Assembly: GCF_036880965.1 (NCBI RefSeq)
Contig: NZ_JBAJMV010000007.1
Span: 248,001-312,000 of the forward strand
From: JAUASW01 sp036880965
Lineage (GTDB): Bacteria; Pseudomonadota; Gammaproteobacteria; Burkholderiales; Burkholderiaceae_C
Direction of reading: 5' to 3'
Length of the DNA: 64,000 nt
Positions 17,294 through 28,054 of the stretch are shown here, one piece after another (position 1 is the stretch's first letter; every line of letters begins with the position of its first letter). The notes beneath the pieces are model-generated. The model had not been told where the DNA came from. It searched no databases and saw nothing but the letters and a program-made list of their open reading frames with translations. A program made the position numbers and the translations under genes.

Positions 17294-18664
17294 ATGCAAA
17301 TCCACTACGACGATCTCCCCGGCCCTGAGACCCGCTGGTTCGGCCTGAGCAATCTGCTGGCGATGAGCCGCGACTACCTGGGCCTGCTGGAACGCCATCA
17401 GCGCGAGCACGGCGACCTGGTACGGCTGCAAATCGTCAACGAGCGCACGCTGGACCTCTTCCATCCCGAGTTGGTGCGCCGCCTGCTGATCGACCATGCG
17501 GACGACCTGATCCGGTGGGAGCGGGGCACTGAAGTGTTCGCCGAATCGGTGGGGCAGTCGGTGCTGGTGACCGAAGGGCCGACCTGGCAGCGCCAACGGC
17601 GGATGCTGATGCAGGCCTTCACGCCGAAGAAGGTGGCCGGCTATGCAGCACAGATGGCCGAGGCCGGCGAGGCCGGGCTTGCCCAGCTGCAAGCTGGGGT
17701 CACTGCGATGGACGCGCTGTTCAGCCAGCTGACCATGGACGTGATCTCGCGCACCTTGTTCAGTCGTCCGATTGGCGCCAACACCAACGAGGCCGCCGCC
17801 GCGGTGCAGAAGCTCAGCGAGATCGGCCTGCGCGAGATGTTCTGGCCGATGACCTTGCCGGACTGGCTGCCGCTGCCCGGCAAGGCCGCCAAGCGCCGCG
17901 CGCTGCGCCTGCTCAACGGCCTCTTGAATGAACGCATCGACGAGCGCCGCCGATCAGGCGAGGTCCGCACCGATCTGCTGGGCATGCTGCTGGCGCTGCG
18001 CGACGACGAGGCAGGTGGCGGCGCGCTCACCGAGCGGGAGGTTTTTGACCAGTGCATGCTGAGCTTCCAGGCTGGCCACGAGACCAGCGCCACGGCGCTG
18101 CTGTGGTGGAGCTGGCTGATGGCCCGGCACCCGGCGGCCCAGAAACGTGCGGCCGAAGAAATCGACTCCCGTCTGCAAGGCCGCGCGCCCGGCACCGACG
18201 ACCTGGCCCATCTGCCCTGGCTCGGTGCCACCTTGAAGGAAGCGATGCGCCTGTATCCGCCCGCCGCTGCGCTGCTGACGCGCCGGCTCAAGCGCGAGAT
18301 CGAGCTGCAGTTGACGGACGGCCGAACACTGCGCCTGCCGGCGCGCACCATGGTTCGCGTGACGCCTTGGCTGCTGCAGCGCGACCCACGCTGGTGGCCG
18401 CGCGGCCCCGACGAATTCCGGCCCGAGCGCTTTCTGCCCGGTGCGCCGGACGAGATTGCGCGCGGCGCCTACATTCCCTTCGGCCTGGGCCCGCGCGTGT
18501 GCCTGGGCCAGCATTTCGCGCTGCTGGAGATGAACATCCTCGCCGCCCAGTTGCTGCAGCGTTTCAGCTTGCAGCCGCTTGATGGCGAGGCAGAGCCGGT
18601 GCCGCGCCTGGCCGTTACCCTGCGGCCGGCGGGCGGGTTGAGATTGAGGCTGGAGACGCGTTGA
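17294..18664 (+). CDS. Cytochrome P450
   Basis: 456 aa. Conserved P450 features are present: the I-helix oxygen-binding motif FQAGHETSATAL, the K-helix ExxR (LKEAMRLYPPAA), the PERF-like segment FRPERFLPGAP, and the heme-binding loop FGLGPRVCLGQH with the axial cysteine. It is soluble with no N-terminal anchor and longer than many class I bacterial P450s. No ferredoxin or reductase gene is adjacent, so redox partners must be encoded elsewhere. The divergent AraC gene is the likely regulator. The substrate cannot be predicted. Confidence 0.93.
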   Translation: MQIHYDDLPGPETRWFGLSNLLAMSRDYLGLLERHQREHGDLVRLQIVNERTLDLFHPELVRRLLIDHADDLIRWERGTEVFAESVGQSVLVTEGPTWQRQRRMLMQAFTPKKVAGYAAQMAEAGEAGLAQLQAGVTAMDALFSQLTMDVISRTLFSRPIGANTNEAAAAVQKLSEIGLREMFWPMTLPDWLPLPGKAAKRRALRLLNGLLNERIDERRRSGEVRTDLLGMLLALRDDEAGGGALTEREVFDQCMLSFQAGHETSATALLWWSWLMARHPAAQKRAAEEIDSRLQGRAPGTDDLAHLPWLGATLKEAMRLYPPAAALLTRRLKREIELQLTDGRTLRLPARTMVRVTPWLLQRDPRWWPRGPDEFRPERFLPGAPDEIARGAYIPFGLGPRVCLGQHFALLEMNILAAQLLQRFSLQPLDGEAEPVPRLAVTLRPAGGLRLRLETR

Positions 18665-20464
18665 TCAGATGGGCGATTCGCTCAGCAGCGCACCGAAGCC
18701 GGCCTTGCGCACCCCGTCCTCGATCTTTGGATCGAGCTTTCGCGCCGCCTCCAGGTCGCGTTGCGCTGCTTCGGGATTGCCCAATCGTTGCAGGGCGATG
18801 GCCCGGCCAAAGTGCGCCCATGCAATGGGCTGACGCTCAATGGCGGCGTCGAAAGCCTTGCGGGCGTTGGCAGCCTCACCGAGCCGCAGGTAGGTCCAGC
18901 CCAGGCTGTCTCGATAGGACGGCTCGGCGCCATCCTTGTCGATCGCCTGCTTGCAGTCCTCCAAGGCCTTGGGCAGCTCGATATTCAGGCGCGCGCGCAG
19001 CCAGCAGCGCTGGTTGAGCACATGGGAAAACCTGGCGTCGCTGCGGCGCGTCGGCAGCCAGAGCTCCCACTGCCGGAAGGCCTCGGGCGCCAGGTTCAGC
19101 TCGGCATAGAGGCTGGCCATATTCATCCGCAAGGGGGATGAGGGGCTCAAGGCGGCATCGAGGGCCTGCAGGTCGGCTTCGGCACCGGCCCGGTTCTTCG
19201 TGGCGAAGCGAAAACCAGCCCTGTCCATCTGCGCCTCGGCCAGCGTGGGCTGCAGGCGCAAGGCTTCGTCGAAGTCCGCCAGGGCTTCGCGCGGCTGCCG
19301 CAGCGCCAGCTTGACCCGGGCGCGCGCATGGAAATGGTGTGCGTCCGTCGGCGCGAGTTCACAAGCGCGATCCAGGTCCTTCAGGGCAGCCGCGTGATCC
19401 CCGCGGGTCACGGCCGCCGCCGCGCGAGCGGCAAATCCGTTGGCGTTCTCGGGCGCAACGTCTGCCGGCACAGCCGCATGGCTCTGGTCGTAAACGCCCT
19501 CTTGGCCAGCACGGGCGAAGACCGGGCCGCCGTTCCAGGTGGCGTACAGCTTGTTCTGGCCCCGCGATACATAGATCCGGTGCGACAGGAAATAGTCGAG
19601 GCCGATCAGCATGTCGTCGTCGCCCTTGGAGGTCTCGTCGATCGCGAATCGGTTGTTGGCGATCTTCTCGCCGCCGAGCTCGAAGGCCGTCACATTGGCC
19701 GTCCAGGAGCGCACCCTGCCATCGCCCGCGCCGCCCACCAGGCCGACCATTTCCATTTCCTTGTCGTCGATGCCGGCACGGCGTGCCGCGCGCATCTTCA
19801 GTGCGGTGCCCGGTGCGCCCGTGTCCAGCACCGCAATCAATTTCCTGCCGTTCACGCGCACGGGCACGCGGATCGCACCGTCCCGGCGGTGCAGGTCTTC
19901 GCTGATGACGGGCGCATCGCCTGCCCAGTAGGCAAGGTTGGTGTCGCGGCATTCTCCGAGCGGAAAGACCAGGCGGATCACCCCACGCGCCAGGTCGTAC
20001 TCGGTGTCGCCGGCCGCCAGCAGGTTGCGCCCGAGGATGCCGCGAATGCCTGAGCCCAGCTCGTTGCCCCCGACGATGAATTCAACATTGGGAATCTCGG
20101 CGCTCTGGATCTTGATCTTGTCGACCTTCGTGCGCTTGGCCTCGATGCGGCCGGTGTATCCCTCAAGCCGGAGGTCCCCCGGCAGCTCGCGCAAGGGCAG
20201 CTGCAGCTCAGCCGCCGTGGAGGCCTGCAGGAAGCTGTAGAACGCACCGCTGTCGACCAGCATTGGCAGCGCGACGCCGTTGACTTCGACCGTCGCAATC
20301 GGCCGGTGATTGACCAGGCGAACCGGGATCTCCATCGAACGCAGCTTGCATTCGGCCCAGGCTGGCAGTCCGGCCGAGATCAAGCTGAGGGCTGCCAGCA
20401 GCGGCAACCAGCGCCTCGCTGCACGGCTCGCGCCCTGCCCCCTGGAATCAGAGCAAGTCTTCAT
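18665..20464 (-). CDS. Exported double retropepsin-like protease with TPR repeats
   Basis: 599 aa from ATG 20464, with GGGAGG 8 nt upstream. A signal peptide ends near PAWA (about residue 37). Two retropepsin-type aspartic protease domains follow, with catalytic-like motifs LVDSG (Asp71) and VLDTG (Asp214), and the downstream psi-loop-like segments GILGRNLL and LIGLDYFL. Residues from about 340 to the end form TPR repeats (AHHFHARARVKLALRQPREA and others). Having both D-S/T-G motifs in one chain suggests an intramolecular dimer like pepsin. The periplasmic substrate is unknown; the TPRs may recruit it. It ends one base after the P450 stop (convergent). Confidence 0.8.
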   Translation of the reverse strand: MKTCSDSRGQGASRAARRWLPLLAALSLISAGLPAWAECKLRSMEIPVRLVNHRPIATVEVNGVALPMLVDSGAFYSFLQASTAAELQLPLRELPGDLRLEGYTGRIEAKRTKVDKIKIQSAEIPNVEFIVGGNELGSGIRGILGRNLLAAGDTEYDLARGVIRLVFPLGECRDTNLAYWAGDAPVISEDLHRRDGAIRVPVRVNGRKLIAVLDTGAPGTALKMRAARRAGIDDKEMEMVGLVGGAGDGRVRSWTANVTAFELGGEKIANNRFAIDETSKGDDDMLIGLDYFLSHRIYVSRGQNKLYATWNGGPVFARAGQEGVYDQSHAAVPADVAPENANGFAARAAAAVTRGDHAAALKDLDRACELAPTDAHHFHARARVKLALRQPREALADFDEALRLQPTLAEAQMDRAGFRFATKNRAGAEADLQALDAALSPSSPLRMNMASLYAELNLAPEAFRQWELWLPTRRSDARFSHVLNQRCWLRARLNIELPKALEDCKQAIDKDGAEPSYRDSLGWTYLRLGEAANARKAFDAAIERQPIAWAHFGRAIALQRLGNPEAAQRDLEAARKLDPKIEDGVRKAGFGALLSESPI

Positions 20465-20539
20465 GTCCACAGCCTCCCTGCTGTTGTTGTCTGCCGTGCC
20501 CTGTGCGGGCTACGACATCAATAGAAATGAAATCGAAAT

Positions 20540-20572
20540 GAAAAAAGCCCGCGGCGCCAAGCGCTGCGGGCT
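20540..20572 (-). terminator. Rho-independent terminator after ssb
   Basis: AGCCCGC-G-GCGC, loop CAA, GCGC-T-GCGGGCT forms a 12-bp stem with one G-U pair. On the minus strand it is followed by a run of six T. It lies 30 bp after the ssb stop. Confidence 0.85.
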
Positions 20573-20601
20573 TCTTGCCCTTCGATCTTACAAAGAAGAT
20601 C

Positions 20602-21144
20602 TCAGAAGGGGATGTCGTCATCCATGTCGTCAAAGCCGGTGGCCGACTTCGGGGCAGGCGCCGGTGCCTGGCGTGCGGCTGGCGCGCGCGGGGCCGGGGC
20701 ACGGCTTTCGCGCTCGTAGCCGCCACCGCCTTCATCGCCACCACCACCGCCGGCGCCACGGCCGCCGCGGGCATAGCCGCCGCCACCGCTGCCGCCTTCG
20801 TCACCGCCATCACGGCCACCCAGCAATTGCATCTGGTCGGCGATGATTTCGGTGGTGTAGGTGTCTTTGCCTTCCTTGTCCTGCCACTTGCGGGTGCGCA
20901 GGCGGCCTTCGACGTAGAGCGGACGGCCCTTCTTGGCGTATTCACCGACGATTTCGGCCAGCTTGTCGTTGAAGACGACGCGGTGCCATTCGGTTTCTTC
21001 CTGGCGCTCTCCGCTTTCGCGGTTCTTCCACTGGCGCGTGGTGGCCAGACTGATGGTGCAGAAAGCGACGCCGCTGGGGTTGTAGCGCAGCTCGGGGTCG
21101 CGGCCGAGGTTGCCGATGAGGATGACTTTGTTGACCGAGGCCAT
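20602..21144 (-). CDS. ssb: Single-stranded DNA-binding protein SSB
   Basis: 180 aa. The N-terminal OB-fold begins MASVNKVILIGNLGRDPELR and includes RQWKNRESGERQEETEWHRV and the segment GRLRTRKWQDKEG. A low-complexity Gly-rich linker (about residues 112-145) leads to the acidic tail DDMDDDIPF, the interaction tip for replication and repair partners. It forms tetramers on ssDNA. The ATG at 21144 gives the canonical N-terminus. No LexA box was found upstream. Confidence 0.96.
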   Translation of the reverse strand: MASVNKVILIGNLGRDPELRYNPSGVAFCTISLATTRQWKNRESGERQEETEWHRVVFNDKLAEIVGEYAKKGRPLYVEGRLRTRKWQDKEGKDTYTTEIIADQMQLLGGRDGGDEGGSGGGGYARGGRGAGGGGGDEGGGGYERESRAPAPRAPAARQAPAPAPKSATGFDDMDDDIPF

Positions 21145-21359
21145 GGTGCAGCGCTCCGCTGGATGGAATCTGAAGGGGGCGATTATGCCGCCCACACCAC
21201 ATCATGGTCGCCAGGGGCCGGCGCCGACCTTGAAGCCTCCGTACGAAGTACTACGGCGCGAGCCCCCTTCGGATCGGCCGGGCGGAGGCTCATACCCACA
21301 ATCCGGGATTTGGTCTGCCACCCGCCCGGCAGCGTCTGAGCCTTCCCTAAGATGCCGAC

Positions 21360-22466
21360 ATGCCCAGCCTGAAGAACTCCAAGACCCCAGCCGGTGCCCG
21401 CACGAGCGCCCCGCTGCTGCTGGGCTATGGGGCGGCCTGTCTGGTGGCCTGGCTCCTTTTCGTGCTGGCGGGCACCGAGTTCCAGCGCGGGCTCTGGCAG
21501 TTGTGGGAGGCTGTTTACCAGGCCACCCTCACGCTGTGGGCGCCGATGCTGCTGGGCCTGGCCGTGCTGCCGCTGGCCCATTGGTTTGCGCGCCATGAGC
21601 CGGCGCTGCCCGTACTGCTCTTCGTCCACCTGCTTGCCGCCCTGCTGTTTTCCATCACCTGGCTGGGGCTGGACTACGGCGCTGCCCTGCTGCTGTTCGG
21701 CGCCGAGCATGCCGACGCCACGCTGGAGCAGAGCTTTCTTTGGCGGGCCATCTGGGGCCTCCTGGTCTACGCCGTGCTGGCCACCGGCTTTGTCGCGGCG
21801 CTGAACGCGCGCCGGGCCAAGCTGCTGGCGGTGACCGCAGCCCAGGCCGAGTCGGCGCTGGCCCGGGCCGAGCTGGCCGTGATCAGCGGCAAGCTCAATC
21901 CGCATTTCCTCTTCAACACGCTCAACTCCATCATCGCCCTGACCCGCAAGGACGCCCGGGCGGCCGAGGCCGCGTTGCTGCGCTTCTCCGGCATGTTGCG
22001 CTATGTGCTGGCCACCAAGCGCGAGGCCACCGACCGGGTCACGCTGCAGGAGGAGCTGGACTTCCTGCGCGACTACCTGGCGCTGGAGGCGCTGCGCCTG
22101 GGGCAGCGCCTGAAGATCGAATGGGAGCTGGACGAGCGCACGCTGGAAGACGAGATCCCGCCGCTCACGCTGCAGCCGCTGGTGGAGAACAGCATCGTCC
22201 ACGGCATTGCGCCGCGCATGGACGGCGGCTGCATCACGATCAGCGCGCAACGCGATGCACTGACCGATGGCCTGAACCTGTGCGTGCGCGACGACGGCGA
22301 GGGCTGCGACCCGGCCCAGCTGGACGCCGCCTCGGCCCGCCCCGGCATTGGCCTCGGCGCCCTGCGCCGCCGCTTTGCCCTGGACTATGAAGGACGTGCG
22401 CGCCTGCGCGTGCACACCGCTCCCGGCGCGGGCTTTCGCGTCGACCTGTGGATTCCGCAATCATGA
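21360..22466 (+). CDS. LytS-type membrane histidine kinase (His_kinase PF06580)
   Basis: 368 aa. Four hydrophobic segments lie between residues 18 and 145. The family-specific phosphoacceptor motif is KLNPHFLFNTLNSIIALTR, followed by the ATPase motifs LQPLVENSIVHGIAP and DDGEGCDPAQ, with GIGLGALRRR. It probably phosphorylates the LytTR regulator, whose start overlaps its stop (ATGA). No extracellular sensor domain is visible, so signals may be membrane-borne. Confidence 0.9.
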   Translation: MPSLKNSKTPAGARTSAPLLLGYGAACLVAWLLFVLAGTEFQRGLWQLWEAVYQATLTLWAPMLLGLAVLPLAHWFARHEPALPVLLFVHLLAALLFSITWLGLDYGAALLLFGAEHADATLEQSFLWRAIWGLLVYAVLATGFVAALNARRAKLLAVTAAQAESALARAELAVISGKLNPHFLFNTLNSIIALTRKDARAAEAALLRFSGMLRYVLATKREATDRVTLQEELDFLRDYLALEALRLGQRLKIEWELDERTLEDEIPPLTLQPLVENSIVHGIAPRMDGGCITISAQRDALTDGLNLCVRDDGEGCDPAQLDAASARPGIGLGALRRRFALDYEGRARLRVHTAPGAGFRVDLWIPQS

Positions 22467-23242
22467 GCAACACAAAGATCACCACGCTGATCGCCGAGGA
22501 CGAGCCCTTGGCCGCAGAAAGCCTGGCCGAATGGATCAAGGAGCTGCCACAGCTGGAGCTGCTGGGCATCGCGCCCAACGGCCCTGCTGCTCTGGAAGCG
22601 ATCCGCGCCAAGCAGCCGGGTCTTGTCTTCATGGACATCAATATGCCCGGAATGACCGGCCTTCAGGTGCTGCGCGCGCTGGCCGAATCTGAAGCCGCGG
22701 GCCTGGGCCAGGTGCCGGCGGTGATCTTCACCACCGCCTATGACGAGCATGCGCTCGCCGCCTTCGAGCTGCATGCCGCCGACTATCTGCTCAAGCCTTT
22801 CTCGCAGGAGCGCTTCAACGAAGCCGTGGAGCACGCCTTGCAAAGGCTGCAAAGCAGCAGCGCGCTGAGCGAAGCGCTGAGCCAGGCCAGCCACGCAAGC
22901 GAAATGCCGGTCGAGCCGCTGCAGCGCATCCTGGTGCGCGACCAGGGCAAGATCTTCCCGATCAATGTCGAGGCGATCGAGTACCTGCGCTCGGACACCA
23001 AGTACACAGCTGTGGCCAGCCGTGGCAAGCAATACCTGGTGCGGCTGCCGATCACCGCGTTCGAGCAGCGGCTCGACACCCAGAGGTTCTTGAAGCTGCA
23101 ACGCAGCTGCATCGTCAACCTGGACTTCGTCGAATCGATGACGCCGGACGACAACTCGCAGCTGGTGGTGCAGATGCAGGACGGCAGCCGCTTCACGGCC
23201 AGCCGCGAGGTTTCCAAGAAGCTGAGGGAGCAATCGATATGA
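22463..23242 (+). CDS. LytTR-family response regulator
   Basis: 259 aa. The receiver domain has LIAEDEPLAAE, the phospho-Asp in LVFMDINMPGMTG and the Lys in DYLLKPFSQ. The C-terminal LytTR DNA-binding domain starts at about residue 155 (RILVRDQGKIFPI) and contains EYLRSDTKYTAV and FLKLQRSCIVNLDFV. It overlaps the kinase by 4 bp upstream and the DUF2807 gene by 4 bp downstream. LytTR proteins bind imperfect direct repeats, not looked for exhaustively here. Confidence 0.92.
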   Translation: MSNTKITTLIAEDEPLAAESLAEWIKELPQLELLGIAPNGPAALEAIRAKQPGLVFMDINMPGMTGLQVLRALAESEAAGLGQVPAVIFTTAYDEHALAAFELHAADYLLKPFSQERFNEAVEHALQRLQSSSALSEALSQASHASEMPVEPLQRILVRDQGKIFPINVEAIEYLRSDTKYTAVASRGKQYLVRLPITAFEQRLDTQRFLKLQRSCIVNLDFVESMTPDDNSQLVVQMQDGSRFTASREVSKKLREQSI

Positions 23243-23970
23243 GCACGATCAAGCACAAGGCCCTCTTCGCCACCGCACTGCTGCTGGCCTGCACAAGCGG
23301 CTGGGCCCAGACGGGCACGCCGCGTACCGGCCAGGTCTACAGCCTCGGCCCCTTCGAACGGCTGGAAGTCGCCGGCTCGGCCAATGTAAAGCTGGTGCAG
23401 GGCGACAAGGACGAGATCTTCATCGTCGGCGGCAGCGACATCCAGCGCAGCGTCGAGGTCAGCCTCTCGGGCGACCGCGTGCTGATCAAGCCCACCGGCA
23501 CCTGGAAGTTCTGGAACAACACGCGGCTGCAGATCGACGTGGAGATGCGCCACATGACCCAGCTGGTGCTGTCAGGCTCCAGCGACCTGCATGCGCCCGG
23601 TCCGGTGAAGGCCGAGCAGCTGAAAATCTACATCTCGGGCGCCGGCCTGGCGCGCTTCGACGAGCTGCATTGCGAACAGCTGGGCTTCCACATTTCGGGC
23701 GCTGGCGAGGGCCAGCTGCGCGGCAAGGTGCGCGAGCTCGCCCTCAGCGTTTCCGGCAAGGGCAAGCTGCAGGCCGAGGAACTGCAGACGCAGAAGGCCG
23801 GCGTGTCGATCAGCGGCATCGGCAGCGCGGCGCTTTGGGTGATCGACGACCTCAGGGTCGGCGTCTCCGGCATCGGCAGCGTCGACTACTGGGGCAAGCC
23901 CAATCTCAGGCGCAGCAGCTCGGGCATGAGCACGGTGACCGGGCACGGCGAGAAGCGCACTGCGCAGTGA
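23239..23970 (+). CDS. Exported DUF2807 (GIN domain) protein
   Basis: 243 aa. A signal peptide ends near SGWAQ (residue 24). The rest is a right-handed beta-helix-like DUF2807/GIN domain with repeated short strands such as VLSGSSDLHAPG, YISGAGLARFDEL, HISGAGEGQLRG and SISGIGSAALW. In Bacteroidetes and proteobacteria such proteins are putative auto-transporter-like adhesins; the function is not established. The ATG overlaps the LytTR stop, so it is in an operon with the two-component system, an unusual and specific linkage. Confidence 0.85.
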   Translation: MSTIKHKALFATALLLACTSGWAQTGTPRTGQVYSLGPFERLEVAGSANVKLVQGDKDEIFIVGGSDIQRSVEVSLSGDRVLIKPTGTWKFWNNTRLQIDVEMRHMTQLVLSGSSDLHAPGPVKAEQLKIYISGAGLARFDELHCEQLGFHISGAGEGQLRGKVRELALSVSGKGKLQAEELQTQKAGVSISGIGSAALWVIDDLRVGVSGIGSVDYWGKPNLRRSSSGMSTVTGHGEKRTAQ

Positions 23971-23980
23971 AGCGCCCGGC

Positions 23981-24940
23981 CTAACGGCCTCTTGATTGTT
24001 TTTGGCGGTACATCAGGCGATCGGCCTCGGCCAGCAGCGCCGCCGCATCTGCATGCTTGTCGGCATCGAAGTCGGCCCGGCCCACGCTGTGGCGCAGCGG
24101 ATAGGCGGCCATGGCGTTGTGCTCGTAGAGCGCCAGCGTCAGCCGCTCCAGCGCGCGGTCGCAGTCCTGCTGCGTGGCATTGGTCAGGAGCACGGCAAAC
24201 TCATCGCCACCCAGGCGCGCCACCACGTCAGACTCCCGGAAGGTGGAGCGCAGCAGCCGCGCGAAGGTCTGCAAAGCCTTGTCGCCTTCGGCGTGGCCGT
24301 AGTCATCGTTGATGCGCTTGAAGCCATCGAGATCGAAGAACAGCAGCACCGCCGGCCGTTTCATGCGCCGGCACATGCCCAGCGAATGACGGGCCAGCGC
24401 CTCGAAGCCGCGCCGGTTGGTCAGGCCGGTCAGCTCGTCCAGCGTGGCCAGCAGGAGGATGGCGAGCTCATGCTCCACCATGTCGGCCAGGTCGCCCAGG
24501 AGGGCCAGGTCTTCTTCGTTGAGCTGACGTGGCTGGGTATCGAGCAGGCACAAGGTGCCCACCGCATGGCCCGAGGGGCTGCGCAAGGGCCGGCCGGCAT
24601 AGAAGCGGATATGGGGCGGACCGGTCACGATCGGGTTGTCGAAAAAGCGCTCATCCAGCAGCGCGTCGGGCACCACCATGGTTTCGGGACGCAGGATGGT
24701 GTGGCCGCAGAACGAGAGGTCGCGCGGTGTCTCCGTGATCCCCTCCATGCCCTGGGCCGACTTGAGCCACTCTCGCTCTGCGTCAATCAGGCCGACCAGT
24801 GCCATCGGCACATTGAACAAGCGTCGTGCCAAACGAGTAAAGCGGTCGAAACGCTCCTCGCGCTCGCTGTCCAGCAGGTGCAGCGACTGCAGCGCCTGCA
24901 GGCGTTCGGCTTCGTCAGCAGGAATGTCGGGAATCTTCAT
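23981..24940 (-). CDS. GAF-GGDEF diguanylate cyclase
   Basis: 319 aa from ATG 24940. Residues about 25-150 form a GAF domain (VPMALVGLIDAEREWLKS and LSFCGHTI). The GGDEF domain follows (DELTGLTNRRGFEAL, FFDLDGFKRINDDYGH) with an intact active site RLGGDEFAVLL. The inhibitory I-site RxxD (RESD) sits exactly five residues before GGDEF, so feedback inhibition by c-di-GMP is expected. It makes c-di-GMP, probably in response to a cytosolic signal sensed by GAF. Divergent from recQ with 54 bp between starts. Confidence 0.9.
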   Translation of the reverse strand: MKIPDIPADEAERLQALQSLHLLDSEREERFDRFTRLARRLFNVPMALVGLIDAEREWLKSAQGMEGITETPRDLSFCGHTILRPETMVVPDALLDERFFDNPIVTGPPHIRFYAGRPLRSPSGHAVGTLCLLDTQPRQLNEEDLALLGDLADMVEHELAILLLATLDELTGLTNRRGFEALARHSLGMCRRMKRPAVLLFFDLDGFKRINDDYGHAEGDKALQTFARLLRSTFRESDVVARLGGDEFAVLLTNATQQDCDRALERLTLALYEHNAMAAYPLRHSVGRADFDADKHADAAALLAEADRLMYRQKQSRGR

Positions 24941-24994
24941 CGCTGGCCTTGTGGAGGGGTGAATCGGCAAAGTCCTCGACAATGCCGGTCTTCC

Positions 24995-26869
<1,875 letters not shown>

Positions 26870-26968
26870 GCCCACAAGGGCCCGCGCTTGCGCCCAAGGA
26901 AGCACCGGCCGACAGCGGTGACTGGGAAACGTTCTGAATCAGGAAGAGCAAGTCCTTCCAGGCATGCA

Positions 26969-26992
26969 AAAGGCCCGCCGAAGCGGGCCTTT
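26969..26992. terminator. Bidirectional terminator, recQ / small gene 1
   Basis: A perfect 10-bp stem AAAGGCCCGC / GCGGGCCTTT with the stable loop CGAA. T-rich sequence follows on both strands (TTTCCATTTG on plus, TTTTGC on minus). It can serve recQ and the convergent small gene at 27028. Confidence 0.85.
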
Positions 26993-27027
26993 CCATTTGT
27001 TTATCGCGCTGACCTGGGTTTGCCAAC

Positions 27028-27285
27028 TCAGCAGACGGCAGCCTTGCAATCGGCGGCGCTGGCAACTTGGTAGCTGCTGCGGCCTTCGATCACCACGCGG
27101 GGCAATTGCACGATCTGTGCATGCTGGGCATCCACCGAACGCTTGCCGACCACCACCACGCGCTCCAGCTTGTGCACCGGCTGGGCATCGGCCACCGACA
27201 GATGGTCGGCCATGCTGGTACCGATTGCGGCTGCGCCGGCGACGGCGACCAGGGCAGTGAAGAGGGTCTTGGTGGCTGCGTTCAT
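27028..27285 (-). CDS. Small exported protein, double LxRVVxxGK/R motif (paralog 1)
   Basis: 85 aa. A signal peptide (about residues 1-26, ending SMA) is followed by two copies of a short motif: KLERVVVVGKR (39-49) and QLPRVVIEGRS (60-70). The C-terminus ends in two cysteines (C80, C85) that could form a disulfide. AAGGAG lies 6 nt before the ATG. Two paralogs follow upstream on the same strand (27558-27815, 28494-28724), with similar length, leader and motif layout. I do not recognise a named family. The motif resembles the segment just after the signal peptide of TonB-dependent receptors. Function unknown. Confidence 0.75.
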   Translation of the reverse strand: MNAATKTLFTALVAVAGAAAIGTSMADHLSVADAQPVHKLERVVVVGKRSVDAQHAQIVQLPRVVIEGRSSYQVASAADCKAAVC

Positions 27286-27505
27286 GGTGGGCTCCTTGGG
27301 GTGTTAGGACCGGAGGTCGTTGCGATGATTGAAGTGTCGTCATCGCTCCCTTGCAGAACCAGCGGCAGGCGATGGATGGCAGGCGCAGCGGCGTGAAATG
27401 CCGGTGACGACGACCGGCTGTCGCGCGAAGTTGAGAGCTTTCCCTCCGCACATGACTTCCGACATCAGCCTGTTTAAGCCTGCAATCGCCGGCCCAGAAA
27501 CGACA

Positions 27506-27527
27506 AAGCCCGGCCTGGGCCGGGCTT
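27506..27527 (-). terminator. Terminator after small gene 2
   Basis: AAGCCCGGCC / GGCCGGGCTT forms a 9-10 bp stem with a minimal loop, followed on the minus strand by TTTGTCGTTTC. It lies 30 bp after the stop at 27558. Confidence 0.8.
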
Positions 27528-27557
27528 CTCGAACACAGGGCTACCGAGCAGCTGTGT

Positions 27558-27815
27558 TCAGCAGACTTGCCTGTTCAGGCAAGCCGCTGCTTGCGCCACT
27601 TGCAGGTCGCTGCCGACCTGGTTGCGGCGGCCTTCGATGAGCACACGCGGCAACTGGGCAATGTGCTCGACACCCATGCGCTTGCCCACGATCACCACAC
27701 GCTCCAACTTGACGATCTTCGGCTGCGGTGCAGCGCCTTGGTAGGCCAGTGCGAAGGCACTCAACGTGGCGGCGCAGACGGTGGCAAGGACGATGGTCTT
27801 GGCGATGATGTTCAT
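27558..27815 (-). CDS. Small exported protein, double LxRVVxxGK/R motif (paralog 2)
   Basis: 85 aa, the same length as paralog 1. The signal peptide covers about residues 1-24. Motifs are KLERVVIVGKR (36-46) and QLPRVLIEGRR (54-64), separated by 7 residues. The C-terminus again ends with two cysteines (C79, C85). AGGAG precedes the ATG at 27815, chosen because it gives the signal peptide; an upstream ATG at 27902 adds 29 unrelated residues. Its own terminator follows, so the three genes are probably separate transcripts. Function unknown. Confidence 0.75.
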   Translation of the reverse strand: MNIIAKTIVLATVCAATLSAFALAYQGAAPQPKIVKLERVVIVGKRMGVEHIAQLPRVLIEGRRNQVGSDLQVAQAAACLNRQVC

Positions 27816-28054
27816 GATGGGCTCCTGGTGGGTTTGCTGTGTCGGTACCTGTAGTTTCGGCAAGCCGACTCTTGATTCCCAGGCGCGTGCGATGGGCCGC
27901 ATGCCGGCACGGGCGAACGGCTTGCAATGCCGATGAACAGTGACTTTCGTCGCCCGCGCCGATTTCCGCCGATGCCTGTTGACGGCACGTTGCGGACTCT
28001 TGCCTTCTTCCTCGAAGGTACGTCGAAGATCAGGCCGCCAGCGGGCACCCCTTC

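Noticed and set aside
23996..24994. 333-codon N-terminal extension in frame with recQ
   Set aside because: It overlaps the diguanylate cyclase gene on the opposite strand and does not resemble RecQ; the family N-terminus starts at 24995.
26983..27012. Similarity of GCCTTTCC-TT--TTTATCG-GCTG to 53087-53111
   Set aside because: About 20 of 24 positions match, which is expected by chance several times over when a window of this size is compared with itself.
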